NCBI GenBank assembly: GCA_945878355.1
Contig: CAMCTC010000006.1
Location: 24,836-88,835 of the forward strand
From: Bordetella parapertussis
GTDB lineage: Bacteria > Pseudomonadota > Gammaproteobacteria > Burkholderiales > Burkholderiaceae_C
Reading direction: 5' to 3'
Length of the DNA: 64,000 bases
Shown: one piece after another, positions 1 through 10,212 of the stretch
How positions within the stretch are numbered: the first letter of the stretch is position 1
Layout: every line of letters begins with the position of its first letter
Notes under the pieces: generated by a model
Database searches by the model: none
The model's input: the letters and a program-made list of their open reading frames with translations, nothing else
Told to the model about the DNA's origin: nothing
Made by a program: the position numbers and the translations under genes

Positions 1-609
1 GACAGCTTCGCCGCGCTGCTGCTGTCGCATCTGGCGATCGTCGCACTGGCCAGCGCGGTGGCCACAGGCTTGGGCATCGCGGCGGGCGTCTTCGTCACGC
101 GCGCTGCGGGGCGTGAATTCCGCCCGCTCATCGAAACCTTGGTGGCGGTCGGCCAGACCATGCCGCCGGTGGCGGTGCTCGCGATCGCGGTGCCGCTGAT
201 CGGTTTTGGCGCACTGCCGGCGCTGATCGCGCTGGCGCTGTACGGTTTGCTACCGGTGCTCAGCGCGACCATCGCCGGTCTGGGCTCGGTGCCGCAGGGC
301 GCGATCGACGCCGCCGACGGCGCGGGCATGACCGGCGCGCAGCGTTTGCTGCGCATCGAACTGCCGTTGGCGCTGCCGGTGCTGCTGGTGGGCGTTCGAA
401 GTTCGGTGATCGGCAGCATCGGCACCGCGACAATCGCCTCGACGGTCGGCGCCAGCACGCTGGGATCGCCGATCATCGTCGGCCTGTCGGGCTTCAACCC
501 GGCTTATGTGATCCAAGGCGCGTTGCTGGTAGGCCTGTTGGCCTTGGTCACGGACCTGGGCTTGGCCCGCGCCGGCCGCCGCTGGTCGCGGTGGCAGCAG
601 GTCGACTGA
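1..609 (+). CDS. ABC transporter permease, osmoprotectant/glycine-betaine type (5' partial)
   Basis: The frame is open from base 1, so the start lies outside the window; 202 residues and the stop are visible. The protein is almost entirely hydrophobic, with several membrane segments. It carries the cytoplasmic EAA-type loop [20 protein letters not shown] (near bases 307-366), which contacts the ATPase in binding-protein-dependent permeases. The pattern [15 protein letters not shown] and the loop sequence resemble the OpuB/ProW/YehW-type permeases that move quaternary ammonium compatible solutes; the substrate is inferred from family only. Partner ATPase and binding protein would lie upstream. 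The next gene is on the opposite strand and converges on it, with 37 bases between. Confidence 0.8.
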   Translation, partial: DSFAALLLSHLAIVALASAVATGLGIAAGVFVTRAAGREFRPLIETLVAVGQTMPPVAVLAIAVPLIGFGALPALIALALYGLLPVLSATIAGLGSVPQGAIDAADGAGMTGAQRLLRIELPLALPVLLVGVRSSVIGSIGTATIASTVGASTLGSPIIVGLSGFNPAYVIQGALLVGLLALVTDLGLARAGRRWSRWQQVD

Positions 610-646
610 AGTGCAGGTCGACTGAGCGGCCGCAGCGAGCAGGGTT

Positions 647-3600
647 TCAGGCCTCCCTGTCTTCGCCGCGCAGCAAGGCCAGCATGTCGGCCGCGCCCAG
701 CAGCGCGCCGCCGCCGTCCTGGCCGGCCAGCACGCCCTCGGCCAACGCGCGCTTGCTGTGGTGCAGCTTGACGATGCGGTCTTCGATCGATCCTTGCGTG
801 ACCAGGCGGTAGACCGTGACCGGTCTTTGCTGGCCGATGCGGTGAGCGCGGGCGCTGGCCTGGTCTTCGGCGGCCGGGTTCCACCAGGGGTCGGCGATGA
901 TCACGTAGTCGGCCATCGTCAGGTTCAGGCCGAACCCGCCAGCCTTCAGGCTGATCAGGAAGAAATCGCCCTGGCCGGCCTGGAAAGCCGCGACGCGCTG
1001 GGTGCGCTGCGCTGCCGGCGTGCTGCCGTCGAGGTACTGGTAGCGCAGGCCCGCGCTGTCCAGCCGTTCGCGCAGCAGCGCCAGGAAATCGGTGAACTGG
1101 CTGAACACCAGCGCTTTGTGGCGCCCGGCCACCAGCTCTTGTGCCAGGCGCTCGAACTCCTGCACCTTGGCGCCGACCAGTCCGAGCTCGGGCGCAACCA
1201 GTCGCGGGTCGCAGGCGGCGCGGCGCAGCTTGGTCAGCGCGGCCAGCACGTGCATCTGGGCCTGGCCTTCGCCTGGGCCCGACCCCGCGTCAGCGGCCAG
1301 CACCTGGTTGACGCTCTCCTCGGCCTGCTGGCGCAGCGCCTCGAGCAGCGCGCGCTCGCGGCTGCCGGGCACCACCTCGTGGACGATCTCGGTGCGCGGC
1401 GGCAGGTCGTTGAGCACCTCGGTCTTGGTGCGGCGCAGCAGGAAAGGCGCGACCAGCCGGCGCAGGCGGCGCCCGGCTTGTGGGTCGCCGTCGCGCTCGA
1501 TCGGCGACGCGAAGCGCTGGTTGAACTGCTCCATGCTGCCGAGCAGGCCGGGGTTTGCAAAACCCATGATCGACCACAGCTCGCTCAAGCGGTTCTCGAT
1601 CGGCGTGCCAGTCAGCGCGAGCTTGAAATCGGCTTGCAGCGCCAGTGCTGCGCGGGCGCGCCGGGTGGTGGCGTTCTTGATCGCCTGGGCTTCGTCGAGC
1701 ACCGCGCTGTGCCAGGACCGGCTGGTCAGGATGTCGCCGTCGATCTGCAGCAGGCCGTAGCTGCACACCAGCACCTGGCCCGGGCCGAGCGCGGCGACTT
1801 GTTTGCGGCGCGCGGCCTGGCGCGCGCTGTCGGGGGGCGCGCTGTCTGGGGGCGTGCTGTCTGGGCGCGTGCTGCTGGCATCGGCGGGCGTCGGCAGCTC
1901 GACAGCGTCGTCGTCGATCTCTGCCAGCGCCGCGGTGTCGCCGTACATCTCGACCTGCAGCCCGGGCGCAAACCGCAGCGCCTCGGCCAGCCAGTTGCCG
2001 CAGACCGAGGTCGGCGCGACCACCAGCGCCGGGCCGCCTGCCGCACGCGCGACCAGCAGTCCCAGGGTCTGCAGTGTCTTGCCCAGCCCCATGTCGTCGG
2101 CCAGCACCGCGCCAAATCCGCTGGCGGCCAGGCGCATCAGCCATTGCCAGCCGGTGGTCTGGTAGTCACGCAGCTCGGCCTGCAGACCGGCCGGCAGCAC
2201 GAAGACCTGCGACTGCGCGGCGTCCCAGGCCTGGCTGCGCCGGCGCCAGGCGGTGTCGCCGCTGAGCATCGGCGCGTCGGTCTGCCCACCCCAGGCCAGC
2301 GCGGCGAGCGGCGACATGCGCTGGGTCTTGCCCTGGTTGTGCACCACCGATCGCAGATCGGCGAGTTGCTGGCGCAGGGTCTCGGTCAGCGCGAGGTAGC
2401 CGCCGTTGCCCAGCGCGACATAGCGGCTCTTGCCATGGCCCAGCAGCTCGAGCAGTTGGCGCAGGCGCAGCACCTCGCCGTCGTCGACCGTCAGCTCGCC
2501 GTCGACTTCGAGCCAGTCGCCCTTGCTCGCGACGCTGAGCTTGAGCTGGGACGCGGCCACGGTCTTGACCCGCAGCGACTTGCCCTTGGGCCATTCGCTG
2601 ACGATGCCGGGTTCGAGCGAAGACAGCGCTTCGACCACCGCCAGCGCCTGGTCGGGTTCGTCCAGCGTCCAGGCATGGCCGTCGTCGGCCAGCCAATCGA
2701 CCTTGTCGGTCAGTGCCTGTTGTTGGGCGCGCTCGGCCGCGAGGTCGCGCCGGGTCGACAGCGTCAAGCCTTGGTGGACGGTGGTCACGCGCTCGCGGCC
2801 CAGCCCCGGGCTCAGGCGTGGCCCGAAATCGCCAAAGGGCGCGGCCACCAGCCGCAGCGTCAGGCCGTCACTCTGGGGCGTGAGTTCGGCGCGCAGCGTC
2901 GCGCTGGCGGGGACTTCGTGGCCGGTGTCGGCGTCGCTGGCGAGCTGGAAATGGCTGGCCAGCACGCGCAGCGCGGCGTCCATCTCGTCGCGCGCGGCCA
3001 CCGGTACCTGCCAGCCCTGGCTGACCAGCTCGGCCACCCGCAGCTGCGCCGGTGTGATGCGCAGCAAGCGCGCACGATCGGCCCCATCGCGCAGCAGCAG
3101 CACGGTCGGCCCGCTGGGCTCGACCGTGCGGCGGTGGCCAAAGTCGAGCATCCAGCTGCGGTCGCCGAAGCTGTCGCCGTCGAGCTCATCGTCCTCGGGC
3201 AGATCGGTGTCTTCAGGGCGGATCGGGTCGACGACCCGGAACTGCAGGAACTCGCCTCGCGTCAGCACCTCGATCACCGGCAGGCCCTCGCTGACCTCGA
3301 TCAGCTGCAGCGGCGCATCGGACCAGGCGACCGCTGGATGGCGCACCAGGGCCTGAACGGCTTGCACCCGGTCGATCACCAGCTGGTTGCCGAAGGGCAG
3401 CTTCTTGACCGCACGCAGCACCGCCGCGTCGTGTGCGGGCAAGCCGACGCGCTTGGTCAGGCTGGCCAGCGAAGCCGGCTTGGGTTTGCCCAGACCGCGG
3501 GCACCGGCTTTTTGCTCGAGCGGCTCGATCTTGCGAACCCGGCCCTGTGCGTTGGTCTGCACCGTCCAGATCAGGCGATCGGCCACGGCACCGGCGGTTG

Positions 3601-4978
3601 CCGCACTGCCTGAGGCCCCGAGCGCGACGATCGCATCGAGCGCTTCGCGCCAGCGGTCGGCCGGCGCGCCGATCGGAAAGGGCTGGGCCGCATCGGCGGG
3701 TAGGGGCGTTTGGCCTAGCAGCAACGCGGTGCAGCGACGCGTCACCATCGCCAGCCAGGCTTGGCCGCAGGCCTCGAAGCGGCCGGCCAGCGCCTGGCCA
3801 TGGGCCGTCAGCGCTGTTGCTTGCACCGGCTTGTGGCCCAGCCAAGCCGCCAGCAGCAGGTGGCTGAGCTGCTGCAGGCTGCCCGCGCTGCTGCCGCTCG
3901 GCGCGAGCATGAAGCTGCGCGGGCTGCGTGGCGCGTCGCCCAGGCGCTGGTCGATCGCCTCCTGCCAGATGCCCCAGAAGGTGTAGGGGTCGGCATCGCG
4001 TCGGCCGGCCTCGGCGGCGGCGAACTTGCGGGCCCGGGTCCACTTTGCCGGGTCGGACTGGGCGATCAGCGCCAGCAGGTAGAGCCAGCTGCTGGCTTCG
4101 CCAAAAAGCTGCTTGCGCTTGCCCAGCAGCGCCGACTGTTCCTTCCAGGCCAGGTCGAAGGCCAGCGCGCCTTCGGCGTAGCGGCCGGCGGTGATCTCGT
4201 TGGCCGCGCGCAGCGCCTGGGCCTCGGGGTGGTCCAGCCCCAGCAGCACGCGGTGCGCTTCGTCGCCCTGGCCGCACAGCACCAGCCACTCGGCCAAGCG
4301 CAGGCGCGGCAGCTCCTGCAAGGCCTCCGGATTCGGCCGGCTCTGGGCCAGCAGCCATCGCCACAGCGGTTCTTGCACCGCCTCGGTGTCGCGGCCCGCG
4401 AGCGCTAGCAGATTGAGCAGCAGGTGGTAGCGCAGATCGGGGACGATGCCCTCCCACAGCGCTGCGTCGAAGGGACGCAGCAGCGCCACCCTCAGCGTGC
4501 TGACCTGGATCGGCGTGCCGCTGTTGCTCAGGTTGCACAGACGGTCGAATGCCGCTGGCGTGCCGCCGGCGTAGATCACCACCCGCAGCGCGCCGACCAG
4601 CGCGTCGTCGCCAAACAGCTCCAGGTGCCAGGTGTTGTCGAATCGAAACAGCCTGCGCCAGGCCGCCCACCATCGGGCTCGCTCTTCGGGTTGCTGGACC
4701 AGTGCGGTGAACCGGGCCCAGGACAGGCCGGGTTCGGCCCACCACTGGCCCTTGGGGTCGCGCAGCACCAGCCCGGTCTTGGCCAACTCGACCAGTTGCT
4801 TGCGCAACTCGACGCTGTGGAACCTGCCACCGCCGTAGGTCCGATGCTCGCCAAGCAGCTCGGCCAGGCGGTTGATGTTGATCGGCGCCTGCATGAAGCA
4901 CAGCGCGTCGAAGACGGTCTGCAGGTCGGGCGCGAGCCGGCGACTGGTCGAGGGGATGGGCGGAGCGGGCGATGACAT
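647..4978 (-). CDS. SNF2-family DEAD/DEAH-box ATPase/helicase
   Basis: A 1443-residue protein. The last third is a Swi2/Snf2 double RecA motor: Walker [11 protein letters not shown] near residue 960, DEAQ box near 1094, [15 protein letters not shown] after it, then the second lobe with [14 protein letters not shown] and the motif [10 protein letters not shown] near 1378. The first ~930 residues are an accessory region typical of long bacterial SNF2 proteins and have no catalytic motif I recognise. Family members translocate on duplex DNA and remodel protein-DNA complexes; the target here is unknown. A short tandem repeat (bases ~1826-1873, 15-bp unit encoding DSTPP-like repeats) sits between the Walker A and DEAQ motifs. 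The start was put at ATG 4978 rather than an in-frame TTG 21 bases upstream. It diverges from leuC. Confidence 0.9.
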   Translation of the reverse strand: MSSPAPPIPSTSRRLAPDLQTVFDALCFMQAPININRLAELLGEHRTYGGGRFHSVELRKQLVELAKTGLVLRDPKGQWWAEPGLSWARFTALVQQPEERARWWAAWRRLFRFDNTWHLELFGDDALVGALRVVIYAGGTPAAFDRLCNLSNSGTPIQVSTLRVALLRPFDAALWEGIVPDLRYHLLLNLLALAGRDTEAVQEPLWRWLLAQSRPNPEALQELPRLRLAEWLVLCGQGDEAHRVLLGLDHPEAQALRAANEITAGRYAEGALAFDLAWKEQSALLGKRKQLFGEASSWLYLLALIAQSDPAKWTRARKFAAAEAGRRDADPYTFWGIWQEAIDQRLGDAPRSPRSFMLAPSGSSAGSLQQLSHLLLAAWLGHKPVQATALTAHGQALAGRFEACGQAWLAMVTRRCTALLLGQTPLPADAAQPFPIGAPADRWREALDAIVALGASGSAATAGAVADRLIWTVQTNAQGRVRKIEPLEQKAGARGLGKPKPASLASLTKRVGLPAHDAAVLRAVKKLPFGNQLVIDRVQAVQALVRHPAVAWSDAPLQLIEVSEGLPVIEVLTRGEFLQFRVVDPIRPEDTDLPEDDELDGDSFGDRSWMLDFGHRRTVEPSGPTVLLLRDGADRARLLRITPAQLRVAELVSQGWQVPVAARDEMDAALRVLASHFQLASDADTGHEVPASATLRAELTPQSDGLTLRLVAAPFGDFGPRLSPGLGRERVTTVHQGLTLSTRRDLAAERAQQQALTDKVDWLADDGHAWTLDEPDQALAVVEALSSLEPGIVSEWPKGKSLRVKTVAASQLKLSVASKGDWLEVDGELTVDDGEVLRLRQLLELLGHGKSRYVALGNGGYLALTETLRQQLADLRSVVHNQGKTQRMSPLAALAWGGQTDAPMLSGDTAWRRRSQAWDAAQSQVFVLPAGLQAELRDYQTTGWQWLMRLAASGFGAVLADDMGLGKTLQTLGLLVARAAGGPALVVAPTSVCGNWLAEALRFAPGLQVEMYGDTAALAEIDDDAVELPTPADASSTRPDSTPPDSAPPDSARQAARRKQVAALGPGQVLVCSYGLLQIDGDILTSRSWHSAVLDEAQAIKNATTRRARAALALQADFKLALTGTPIENRLSELWSIMGFANPGLLGSMEQFNQRFASPIERDGDPQAGRRLRRLVAPFLLRRTKTEVLNDLPPRTEIVHEVVPGSRERALLEALRQQAEESVNQVLAADAGSGPGEGQAQMHVLAALTKLRRAACDPRLVAPELGLVGAKVQEFERLAQELVAGRHKALVFSQFTDFLALLRERLDSAGLRYQYLDGSTPAAQRTQRVAAFQAGQGDFFLISLKAGGFGLNLTMADYVIIADPWWNPAAEDQASARAHRIGQQRPVTVYRLVTQGSIEDRIVKLHHSKRALAEGVLAGQDGGGALLGAADMLALLRGEDREA

Positions 4979-5165
4979 GGCAGACCGGGTTCTGAGCAAT
5001 CGGGCTCACAAGTGTAGAAGCGGCATGGGCGGCCCTGCCGCAGCGCGAGCAGCCACGCCGGGCCACCCGCGACGCGGTCCGCGCCGGATGGCGCGACAAT
5101 CCGGGCCAAAATCTGACAGGCCGCTGCGAGCGGCGACCCCGGCGACGACTCGAGAGAAGAACCCT

Positions 5166-6590
5166 ATGACCGCACGCACCCTCTACGACAAGCTCTGGGA
5201 CGACCATGTCGTCCACACCGAGGACGATGGCACTGCCACGCTCTACATCGACCGCCACCTGGTGCACGAGGTGACCAGCCCGCAGGCCTACGAGGGTTTG
5301 CGTCTGGCCGGGCGCAAGGTCTGGCGCGTCAGCTCCATCGTTGCCACCGCTGACCACAACACCCCGACCACCGACTGGGCGCTGGGTTACGACGGCATCA
5401 AGGACCCGATCAGCAAGCTGCAGATCACCACGCTGGACGCCAACATCGCGGCTTTTGGCGCGGCAGCCTACTTTCCGTTTCTCGACCGGCGCCAAGGCAT
5501 CGTCCATGTGATCGGGCCTGAGCAGGGCGCGACGCTGCCGGGCATGACGGTGGTCTGCGGCGACAGCCACACCAGCACGCACGGCGCTTTTGGCGCACTG
5601 GCCCATGGCATCGGCACCAGCGAGGTCGAGCATGTGATGGCCACCCAGACGCTGCTGGCCAAGAAGGCGAAAAACCTGCTGGTCAAGGTCGACGGCGTGT
5701 TGACCCGGGGCGTGAGCGCCAAGGACATCGTGCTGGCGATCATCGGCAAGATTGGCACCGCAGGTGGCACCGGTTACACGATCGAGTTCGGCGGCTCGGC
5801 GATCCGTGCGCTGAGCATGGAAGGCCGGATGACGGTGTGCAACATGGCGATCGAGGCCGGCGCCCGGGCCGGGCTGGTGGCTGTTGATGAGACCACGATC
5901 AGCTATGTCAAGGGCCGGCCGTTCGCGCCCAAGGGCGTCGAGTTCGAGCATGCCGCAGCGCTGTGGCGTGGCCTGCGCAGCGACGAAGGCGCGCATTTCG
6001 ATCTGGTGGTCGAGGTCGACGCGACCCAGCTCAAGCCCCAGGTCACCTGGGGCACCAGCCCCGAGATGGTGCTGGCCATCGACGAGCGCGTGCCAGACCC
6101 CGACAAGGAGCGCGACGACACCAAGCGTGACGCGATCGAGCGCGCGCTGGTCTACATGGGCCTGGAGCCCAACAAGGCCGTCGCCGACATCCGCATCGAC
6201 AAGGTCTTCATCGGCTCGTGCACCAACAGCCGGATCGAGGACATGCGCGAGGCTGCGGCGGTGGTCCGCCGTATCGGCGGTCGGGTCGCGAGCAGCGTCA
6301 AGCTTGCGATGGTGGTGCCAGGGTCGGGATTGGTCAAAGTGCAGGCCGAGGCCGAAGGGCTGCACGAGATCTTCAAGGCTGCCGGTTTCGAGTGGCGCGA
6401 GCCAGGCTGCAGCATGTGTCTGGCGATGAACGCCGACCGTCTCGAGCCCGGCGAGCGTTGCGCATCGACCAGCAACCGCAACTTCGAAGGCCGCCAGGGC
6501 GCGGGGGGCCGAACCCACCTGGTCAGCCCGGCGATGGCCGCCGCCGCCGCTTTGGCAGGCCATTTCGTCGACGTCCGCCGAATCGCCTGA
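5166..6590 (+). CDS. leuC: 3-isopropylmalate dehydratase large subunit
   Basis: Large subunit of isopropylmalate isomerase (leucine pathway, 2- to 3-isopropylmalate), 474 residues, the usual length. The three cysteines that hold the [4Fe-4S] cluster are visible: Cys352 in GSCTNSR and Cys415/Cys418 in GCSMC. The N-terminus [16 protein letters not shown] is the standard LeuC start and is preceded by an AGAAGA ribosome site; the open frame extends further upstream, but that part is not LeuC-like. It heads the leuC-ecn-leuD-leuB-asd run; its partner subunit LeuD is encoded 200 bases downstream. The 187 bases between this start and the divergent SNF2 gene must hold the promoters; I saw no certain leader peptide. 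Confidence 0.97.
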   Translation: MTARTLYDKLWDDHVVHTEDDGTATLYIDRHLVHEVTSPQAYEGLRLAGRKVWRVSSIVATADHNTPTTDWALGYDGIKDPISKLQITTLDANIAAFGAAAYFPFLDRRQGIVHVIGPEQGATLPGMTVVCGDSHTSTHGAFGALAHGIGTSEVEHVMATQTLLAKKAKNLLVKVDGVLTRGVSAKDIVLAIIGKIGTAGGTGYTIEFGGSAIRALSMEGRMTVCNMAIEAGARAGLVAVDETTISYVKGRPFAPKGVEFEHAAALWRGLRSDEGAHFDLVVEVDATQLKPQVTWGTSPEMVLAIDERVPDPDKERDDTKRDAIERALVYMGLEPNKAVADIRIDKVFIGSCTNSRIEDMREAAAVVRRIGGRVASSVKLAMVVPGSGLVKVQAEAEGLHEIFKAAGFEWREPGCSMCLAMNADRLEPGERCASTSNRNFEGRQGAGGRTHLVSPAMAAAAALAGHFVDVRRIA

Positions 6591-6617
6591 GAGATGAACC
6601 ACATGAGGGTGACCCAT

Positions 6618-6749
6618 ATGACACGCTTGACCTTTATTTTCGCCGTTGTGATCGCCAGCCTGGGCCTGTCGGCCTGCAACACCCTCAAGGGCGTGGGGCA
6701 GGACATGCAGAAGGCCGGGCAGTCGATCGAGAACGCCACCAAGAAGTGA
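6618..6749 (+). CDS. Entericidin-family small lipoprotein
   Basis: A 43-residue predicted lipoprotein. MTRLTFIF plus a hydrophobic stretch ends in the lipobox LSAC, followed by NTLKGVGQDMQKAGQSIE, the conserved entericidin A/B core. Entericidins are tiny cell-envelope lipoproteins; the family's proposed toxin/antidote role was described in enterobacteria and cannot be assumed here. ATG 6618 is preferred because a GAGGG ribosome site (6605-6609) lies 8 bases upstream; in-frame ATGs at 6594 and 6603 would add a few residues before the signal sequence. It sits between leuC and leuD on the same strand, a position where Burkholderiales commonly carry an entericidin gene. Confidence 0.85.
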   Translation: MTRLTFIFAVVIASLGLSACNTLKGVGQDMQKAGQSIENATKK

Positions 6750-6793
6750 AACCGCTGGCGTGGCACCCACGGGTGACCGCGCAGGAGCCATGA

Positions 6794-7462
6794 ATGCAAG
6801 CCTTTACCGTACACAAGGGCCTGGTCGCGCCGATGGACCGTGCCAACGTCGACACCGACGCGATCATCCCCAAGCAGTTCCTGAAGTCGATCCAGCGCTC
6901 GGGTTTCGGCCCCAACCTGTTCGATGAATGGCGCTATCTCGACAAGGGCGAGCCGGGCCAACCTGAGGTGGTGCGCCGGCCCAACCCGGACTTCGTGTTG
7001 AACCAGCCGCGTTACCTGGCAGGGCCCAACGGTAGCCCGGGCGCCTCGATACTGCTCGCGCGCAAAAACTTTGGCTGCGGCTCCAGCCGCGAGCACGCAC
7101 CCTGGGCGCTCGAGCAATATGGTTTTCGGGCGCTGATCGCACCTAGCTATGCCGACATCTTCTTCAACAACTGCTTCAAGAACGGCATCCTGCCGATCGT
7201 GCTGCCCGAGTCGGTGGTGTCGCAGTTGTTCGACGAGGTTTTCGGCTTTGTCGGCTACCAGCTCACCATCGACCTGCCGCGCCAAGTGGTCGTCAAGCCC
7301 GACGGCAGCGAGATCGCTTTCGAGGTCCAGGACTTTCGCAAGTACTGCCTGGTCAACGGTTTCGACGACATCGGCTTGACGCTGCGACACGCCGACAAGA
7401 TCAAGGCTTTCGAGGCCGAGCGACTGGTCAGGATGCCCTGGCTCGACCAGCGCGTGCTCTGA
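6794..7462 (+). CDS. leuD: 3-isopropylmalate dehydratase small subunit
   Basis: Swivel-domain subunit that completes the LeuCD isomerase; 222 residues, normal for the proteobacterial form. Recognised from [18 protein letters not shown] near the N-terminus and the substrate-binding segment [13 protein letters not shown], followed by [21 protein letters not shown] ribosome site (6784-6787) lies six bases before ATG 6794; the ATG at 6790 is in another frame. It is followed 27 bases later by leuB. Confidence 0.97.
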   Translation: MQAFTVHKGLVAPMDRANVDTDAIIPKQFLKSIQRSGFGPNLFDEWRYLDKGEPGQPEVVRRPNPDFVLNQPRYLAGPNGSPGASILLARKNFGCGSSREHAPWALEQYGFRALIAPSYADIFFNNCFKNGILPIVLPESVVSQLFDEVFGFVGYQLTIDLPRQVVVKPDGSEIAFEVQDFRKYCLVNGFDDIGLTLRHADKIKAFEAERLVRMPWLDQRVL

Positions 7463-7489
7463 ATCAACCCCATTCAAGGATCGACTGAC

Positions 7490-8599
7490 ATGAAGATTGC
7501 CATCCTGCCCGGCGACGGCATCGGAACCGAGATCGTCGCCGAGGCCGTCAAGGTGCTGGCAGTGCTGGACCTGGGCTTCGAGACCGAAACCGCACTGGTC
7601 GGCGGCGCGGCCTTCGAGGCCCACGGCCATCCCTTGCCCGACTCGACGCTGAACCTGGCCAAGGCCGCCGACGCGGTGCTGTTCGGTGCTGTCGGCGACT
7701 GGAAGTACGACAAGCTCGACCGCCCGCTGAGGCCCGAGCAGGCCATCCTGGGCTTGCGCAAGCACCTAGGCCTGTTCGCCAATTTCCGCCCCGCGATCTG
7801 CTACCCGCAGCTGACCCAGGCCTCGTCGCTCAAGCCCGAACTGGTGGCCGGTCTGGACATCCTGATCATCCGCGAGCTGACCGGCGACATCTACTTCGGC
7901 CAGCCGCGTGGGCGACGCGTCGCGATCGATGGTCATTTCCCCGGTGCCGAGGAAGCTTTCGACACGATGCGCTACAGCCGGCCTGAGATCGAGCGCATTG
8001 CCCATGTTGCTTTCCAGGCCGCACGCCGTCGCGCTGGCGGTGTTGGCGGCAAGGTCACCTCGGTCGACAAGGCGAATGTGCTCGAGACCTTCCAGTTCTG
8101 GAAGGACGTGGTCACCGAGGTCCATGCCCAGTACCCTGACGTCGCGCTCGACCATATGTACGTCGACAACGCCGCGATGCAGTTGGTCAAGGCGCCCAAA
8201 GCTTTCGACGTGGTGGTCACAGGCAATATGTTCGGCGACATCTTGTCGGACGCCGCAGCGATGCTGACCGGCTCGATCGGCATGCTGCCTTCGGCGTCGC
8301 TGGACAGGAACAACAAGGGCTTGTACGAGCCCAGCCACGGCAGCGCGCCCGACATCGCTGGCAAGGGCGTGGCCAACCCGCTCGCTACAATCCTCTCCGT
8401 TGCCATGATGCTCCGCTACACCTTGAACCAGACCGAAGCCGCCGACCGAATCGAATCCGCGGTCAGCGCGGTGCTGTCCGCGGGCTTGCGAACCGGTGAC
8501 ATCTGGTCCGAAGGCACGCAGCGGGTGGGCACACGCGAGATGGGCGATGCGGTCGTCGCCGTGCTGTCGGGCAAAACCACGTCGATTACCAAGAGCTAG
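7490..8599 (+). CDS. leuB: 3-isopropylmalate dehydrogenase
   Basis: NAD-dependent oxidative decarboxylase giving 2-ketoisocaproate, the last dedicated step before transamination to leucine. 369 residues. The N-terminal [16 protein letters not shown], the substrate loop [14 protein letters not shown] and the late segment [17 protein letters not shown] are diagnostic of the isocitrate/isopropylmalate dehydrogenase family, and ELTGDIYFG is the IPMDH version. Directly follows leuD. The 90-base gap to asd contains a GC-rich hairpin listed separately. Confidence 0.97.
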   Translation: MKIAILPGDGIGTEIVAEAVKVLAVLDLGFETETALVGGAAFEAHGHPLPDSTLNLAKAADAVLFGAVGDWKYDKLDRPLRPEQAILGLRKHLGLFANFRPAICYPQLTQASSLKPELVAGLDILIIRELTGDIYFGQPRGRRVAIDGHFPGAEEAFDTMRYSRPEIERIAHVAFQAARRRAGGVGGKVTSVDKANVLETFQFWKDVVTEVHAQYPDVALDHMYVDNAAMQLVKAPKAFDVVVTGNMFGDILSDAAAMLTGSIGMLPSASLDRNNKGLYEPSHGSAPDIAGKGVANPLATILSVAMMLRYTLNQTEAADRIESAVSAVLSAGLRTGDIWSEGTQRVGTREMGDAVVAVLSGKTTSITKS

Positions 8600-8625
8600 T
8601 CAGCTCCGGACCGTCTCGCCCCACT

Positions 8626-8661
8626 GGACCCCGGCGAAACGAGCCGGGCAGGCTGGGGTCC
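8626..8661 (+). promoter_or_regulatory. Two mutually exclusive GC-rich hairpins between leuB and asd
   Basis: GGACCCC (8626-8632) can pair with GGGGTCC (8655-8661), or CCCGGC (8630-8635) with GCCGGG (8643-8648). The two stems share bases 8630-8632, so they cannot fully form together. No U-tract follows, so it is not an ordinary intrinsic terminator. It may protect the leu message or modulate read-through into asd; this is inference. Confidence 0.35.
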
Positions 8662-8689
8662 CGAGATGAAGAAACCAAGGTGAACTGAC

Positions 8690-9859
8690 ATGGCAATCGC
8701 CAAGAACCCTCTCGTCGGCCTGGTTGGCTGGCGCGGCATGGTCGGCTCGGTGCTGATCGATCGGATGCAGGCTGAATCGGACTTCGCGCTGATCGAGCCG
8801 CTGTTCTTCTCGACCAGCAACGCCGGCGGTGTAGCGCCTGGCCAGGCCAAGAATGAGACCCTGCTGCAGGACGCGTTCGATATCACCGCGCTCAAGCGCT
8901 GCGACATCATCCTCACTGCCCAGGGCGGTGACTACACCAGCGAGGTCTTCCCCAAACTGCGCGCGGCGGGCTGGACCGGTCACTGGATCGACGCGGCGTC
9001 GACACTGCGCATGGCCGACGACGCGGTGATCGTGCTCGACCCTGTGAATCTGCCGGTGATCCAGGCCTCTTTGGCCCGGGGCGGGCGCAACTGGATCGGC
9101 GGCAATTGCACCGTCAGCTGCATGCTGATGGGCGTGGGCGCGCTCTACAAGGCGGGCCTGGTCGAGTGGATGAGCACCCAGACCTATCAAGCGGCCTCTG
9201 GCGGCGGCGCCCAGCACATGCGCGAACTGCTGACGCAGTACGGCACGCTCAACGCCGCAGTGCGCGAGTTGCTGGACGACCCCATGAGCGCAATCCTCGA
9301 GATCGACCGCCGGGTGATCGCCACCCAACGCGCAATGTCGGCGGCCGAGACCGCCAACTTCGGCGTGCCGCTGGGCGGCTCGCTGATTCCTTGGATCGAC
9401 AAGGACTTAGGCGTTGGCAAGAGCCGGGACGAGCCCGGCTGGGGCCTGTCCAAGGAAGAGTGGAAGGGCATGGCCGAGACCAACAAGATCCTCGGGCAAG
9501 GTGAGGGCTTCGGCTCAGCGGCCGTGCCAGTGGACGGTTTCTGCGTGCGGGTCGGTGCGATGCGCTGCCACAGCCAGGCCTTGACCTTCAAGCTCAAGCG
9601 CGACGTGCCGCTGGCCGATATCGAAGCCATGATTGCTGCCGACAACGCCTGGGTCAAGCTGGTGCCCAACAACCGTGAAGACACTTTGCGTGACCTGACG
9701 CCAGTGGCCGTGACCGGCACGATGACGATCCCGGTCGGCCGCGTTCGCAAGCTGGCCATGGGCCCTGAATATGTGGGCGCGTTCACGATCGGTGACCAGT
9801 TGCTGTGGGGCGCAGCCGAGCCGCTGCGCCGCATGCTGCGAATCCTGATCGAAGCCTGA
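8690..9859 (+). CDS. asd: Aspartate-semialdehyde dehydrogenase
   Basis: NADPH-dependent reduction of aspartyl phosphate to the semialdehyde, the branch point for lysine/diaminopimelate, methionine and threonine. 389 residues of the proteobacterial Asd type: N-terminal [13 protein letters not shown] nucleotide loop, catalytic Cys140 in GGNCTVSCM, and [15 protein letters not shown]. The AAGGTG ribosome site precedes ATG 8690. After it there is a 353-base region without a convincing gene before fimV. Confidence 0.97.
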   Translation: MAIAKNPLVGLVGWRGMVGSVLIDRMQAESDFALIEPLFFSTSNAGGVAPGQAKNETLLQDAFDITALKRCDIILTAQGGDYTSEVFPKLRAAGWTGHWIDAASTLRMADDAVIVLDPVNLPVIQASLARGGRNWIGGNCTVSCMLMGVGALYKAGLVEWMSTQTYQAASGGGAQHMRELLTQYGTLNAAVRELLDDPMSAILEIDRRVIATQRAMSAAETANFGVPLGGSLIPWIDKDLGVGKSRDEPGWGLSKEEWKGMAETNKILGQGEGFGSAAVPVDGFCVRVGAMRCHSQALTFKLKRDVPLADIEAMIAADNAWVKLVPNNREDTLRDLTPVAVTGTMTIPVGRVRKLAMGPEYVGAFTIGDQLLWGAAEPLRRMLRILIEA

Positions 9860-10212
9860 GACCGGGTGACGGCCAGCCTGTGCTGGTCTGAGACCTGGAC
9901 TGTCGCAGCACTTCGTGGGCGCTGACCCGACTGGCCTGTGCGCTCTTGGCCTGCGCCTGCCGTCAGGGCTTGGCGCCGGTGGGTCGGTGTCGCCATGGCA
10001 ACATCGGGTCGTGGCTTTCGTCTGCAATAGCGTGCAAACGTTGGGCGTGGCGGGTCTTGAAGATGTGTTTGCAGGCATTTTTCATTCGGTGCGGCTGGGT
10101 TTAGGGGGATCATCTTGAGCTTGTCGTGCCTTGCTTGTCCTGGTGCCCTAGTGGGGTCTGGCCAGTCACCCTGGCAACCGGCCTGTCAAGGGCGTGCTGT
10201 TGTGGAGTTACT
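9860..10212 (+). other. Intergenic region between asd and fimV, no gene recognised
   Basis: About 350 bases with no open frame that looks like a protein on either strand. It should hold the asd terminator and fimV promoter. The only structure noted is a 7-bp inverted pair, TGCAAAC (10033-10039) and GTTTGCA (10067-10073), 27 bases apart; its meaning is unknown. The last bases carry the GGAG (10204-10207) that serves the TTG start of fimV. Confidence 0.5.

Noticed and set aside
758..3613. Long plus-strand frame of 951 codons opposite the SNF2 gene
   Set aside because: It mirrors the SNF2 gene, is rich in Arg, Gln, Ala and Gly in the way antisense frames of GC-rich genes are, and has no recognisable motif.
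3213..6791. 1192-codon minus-strand frame across the SNF2 start, leuC and the entericidin gene
   Set aside because: Spans known genes on the other strand and the SNF2 5' end in a different frame; pure high-GC shadow.
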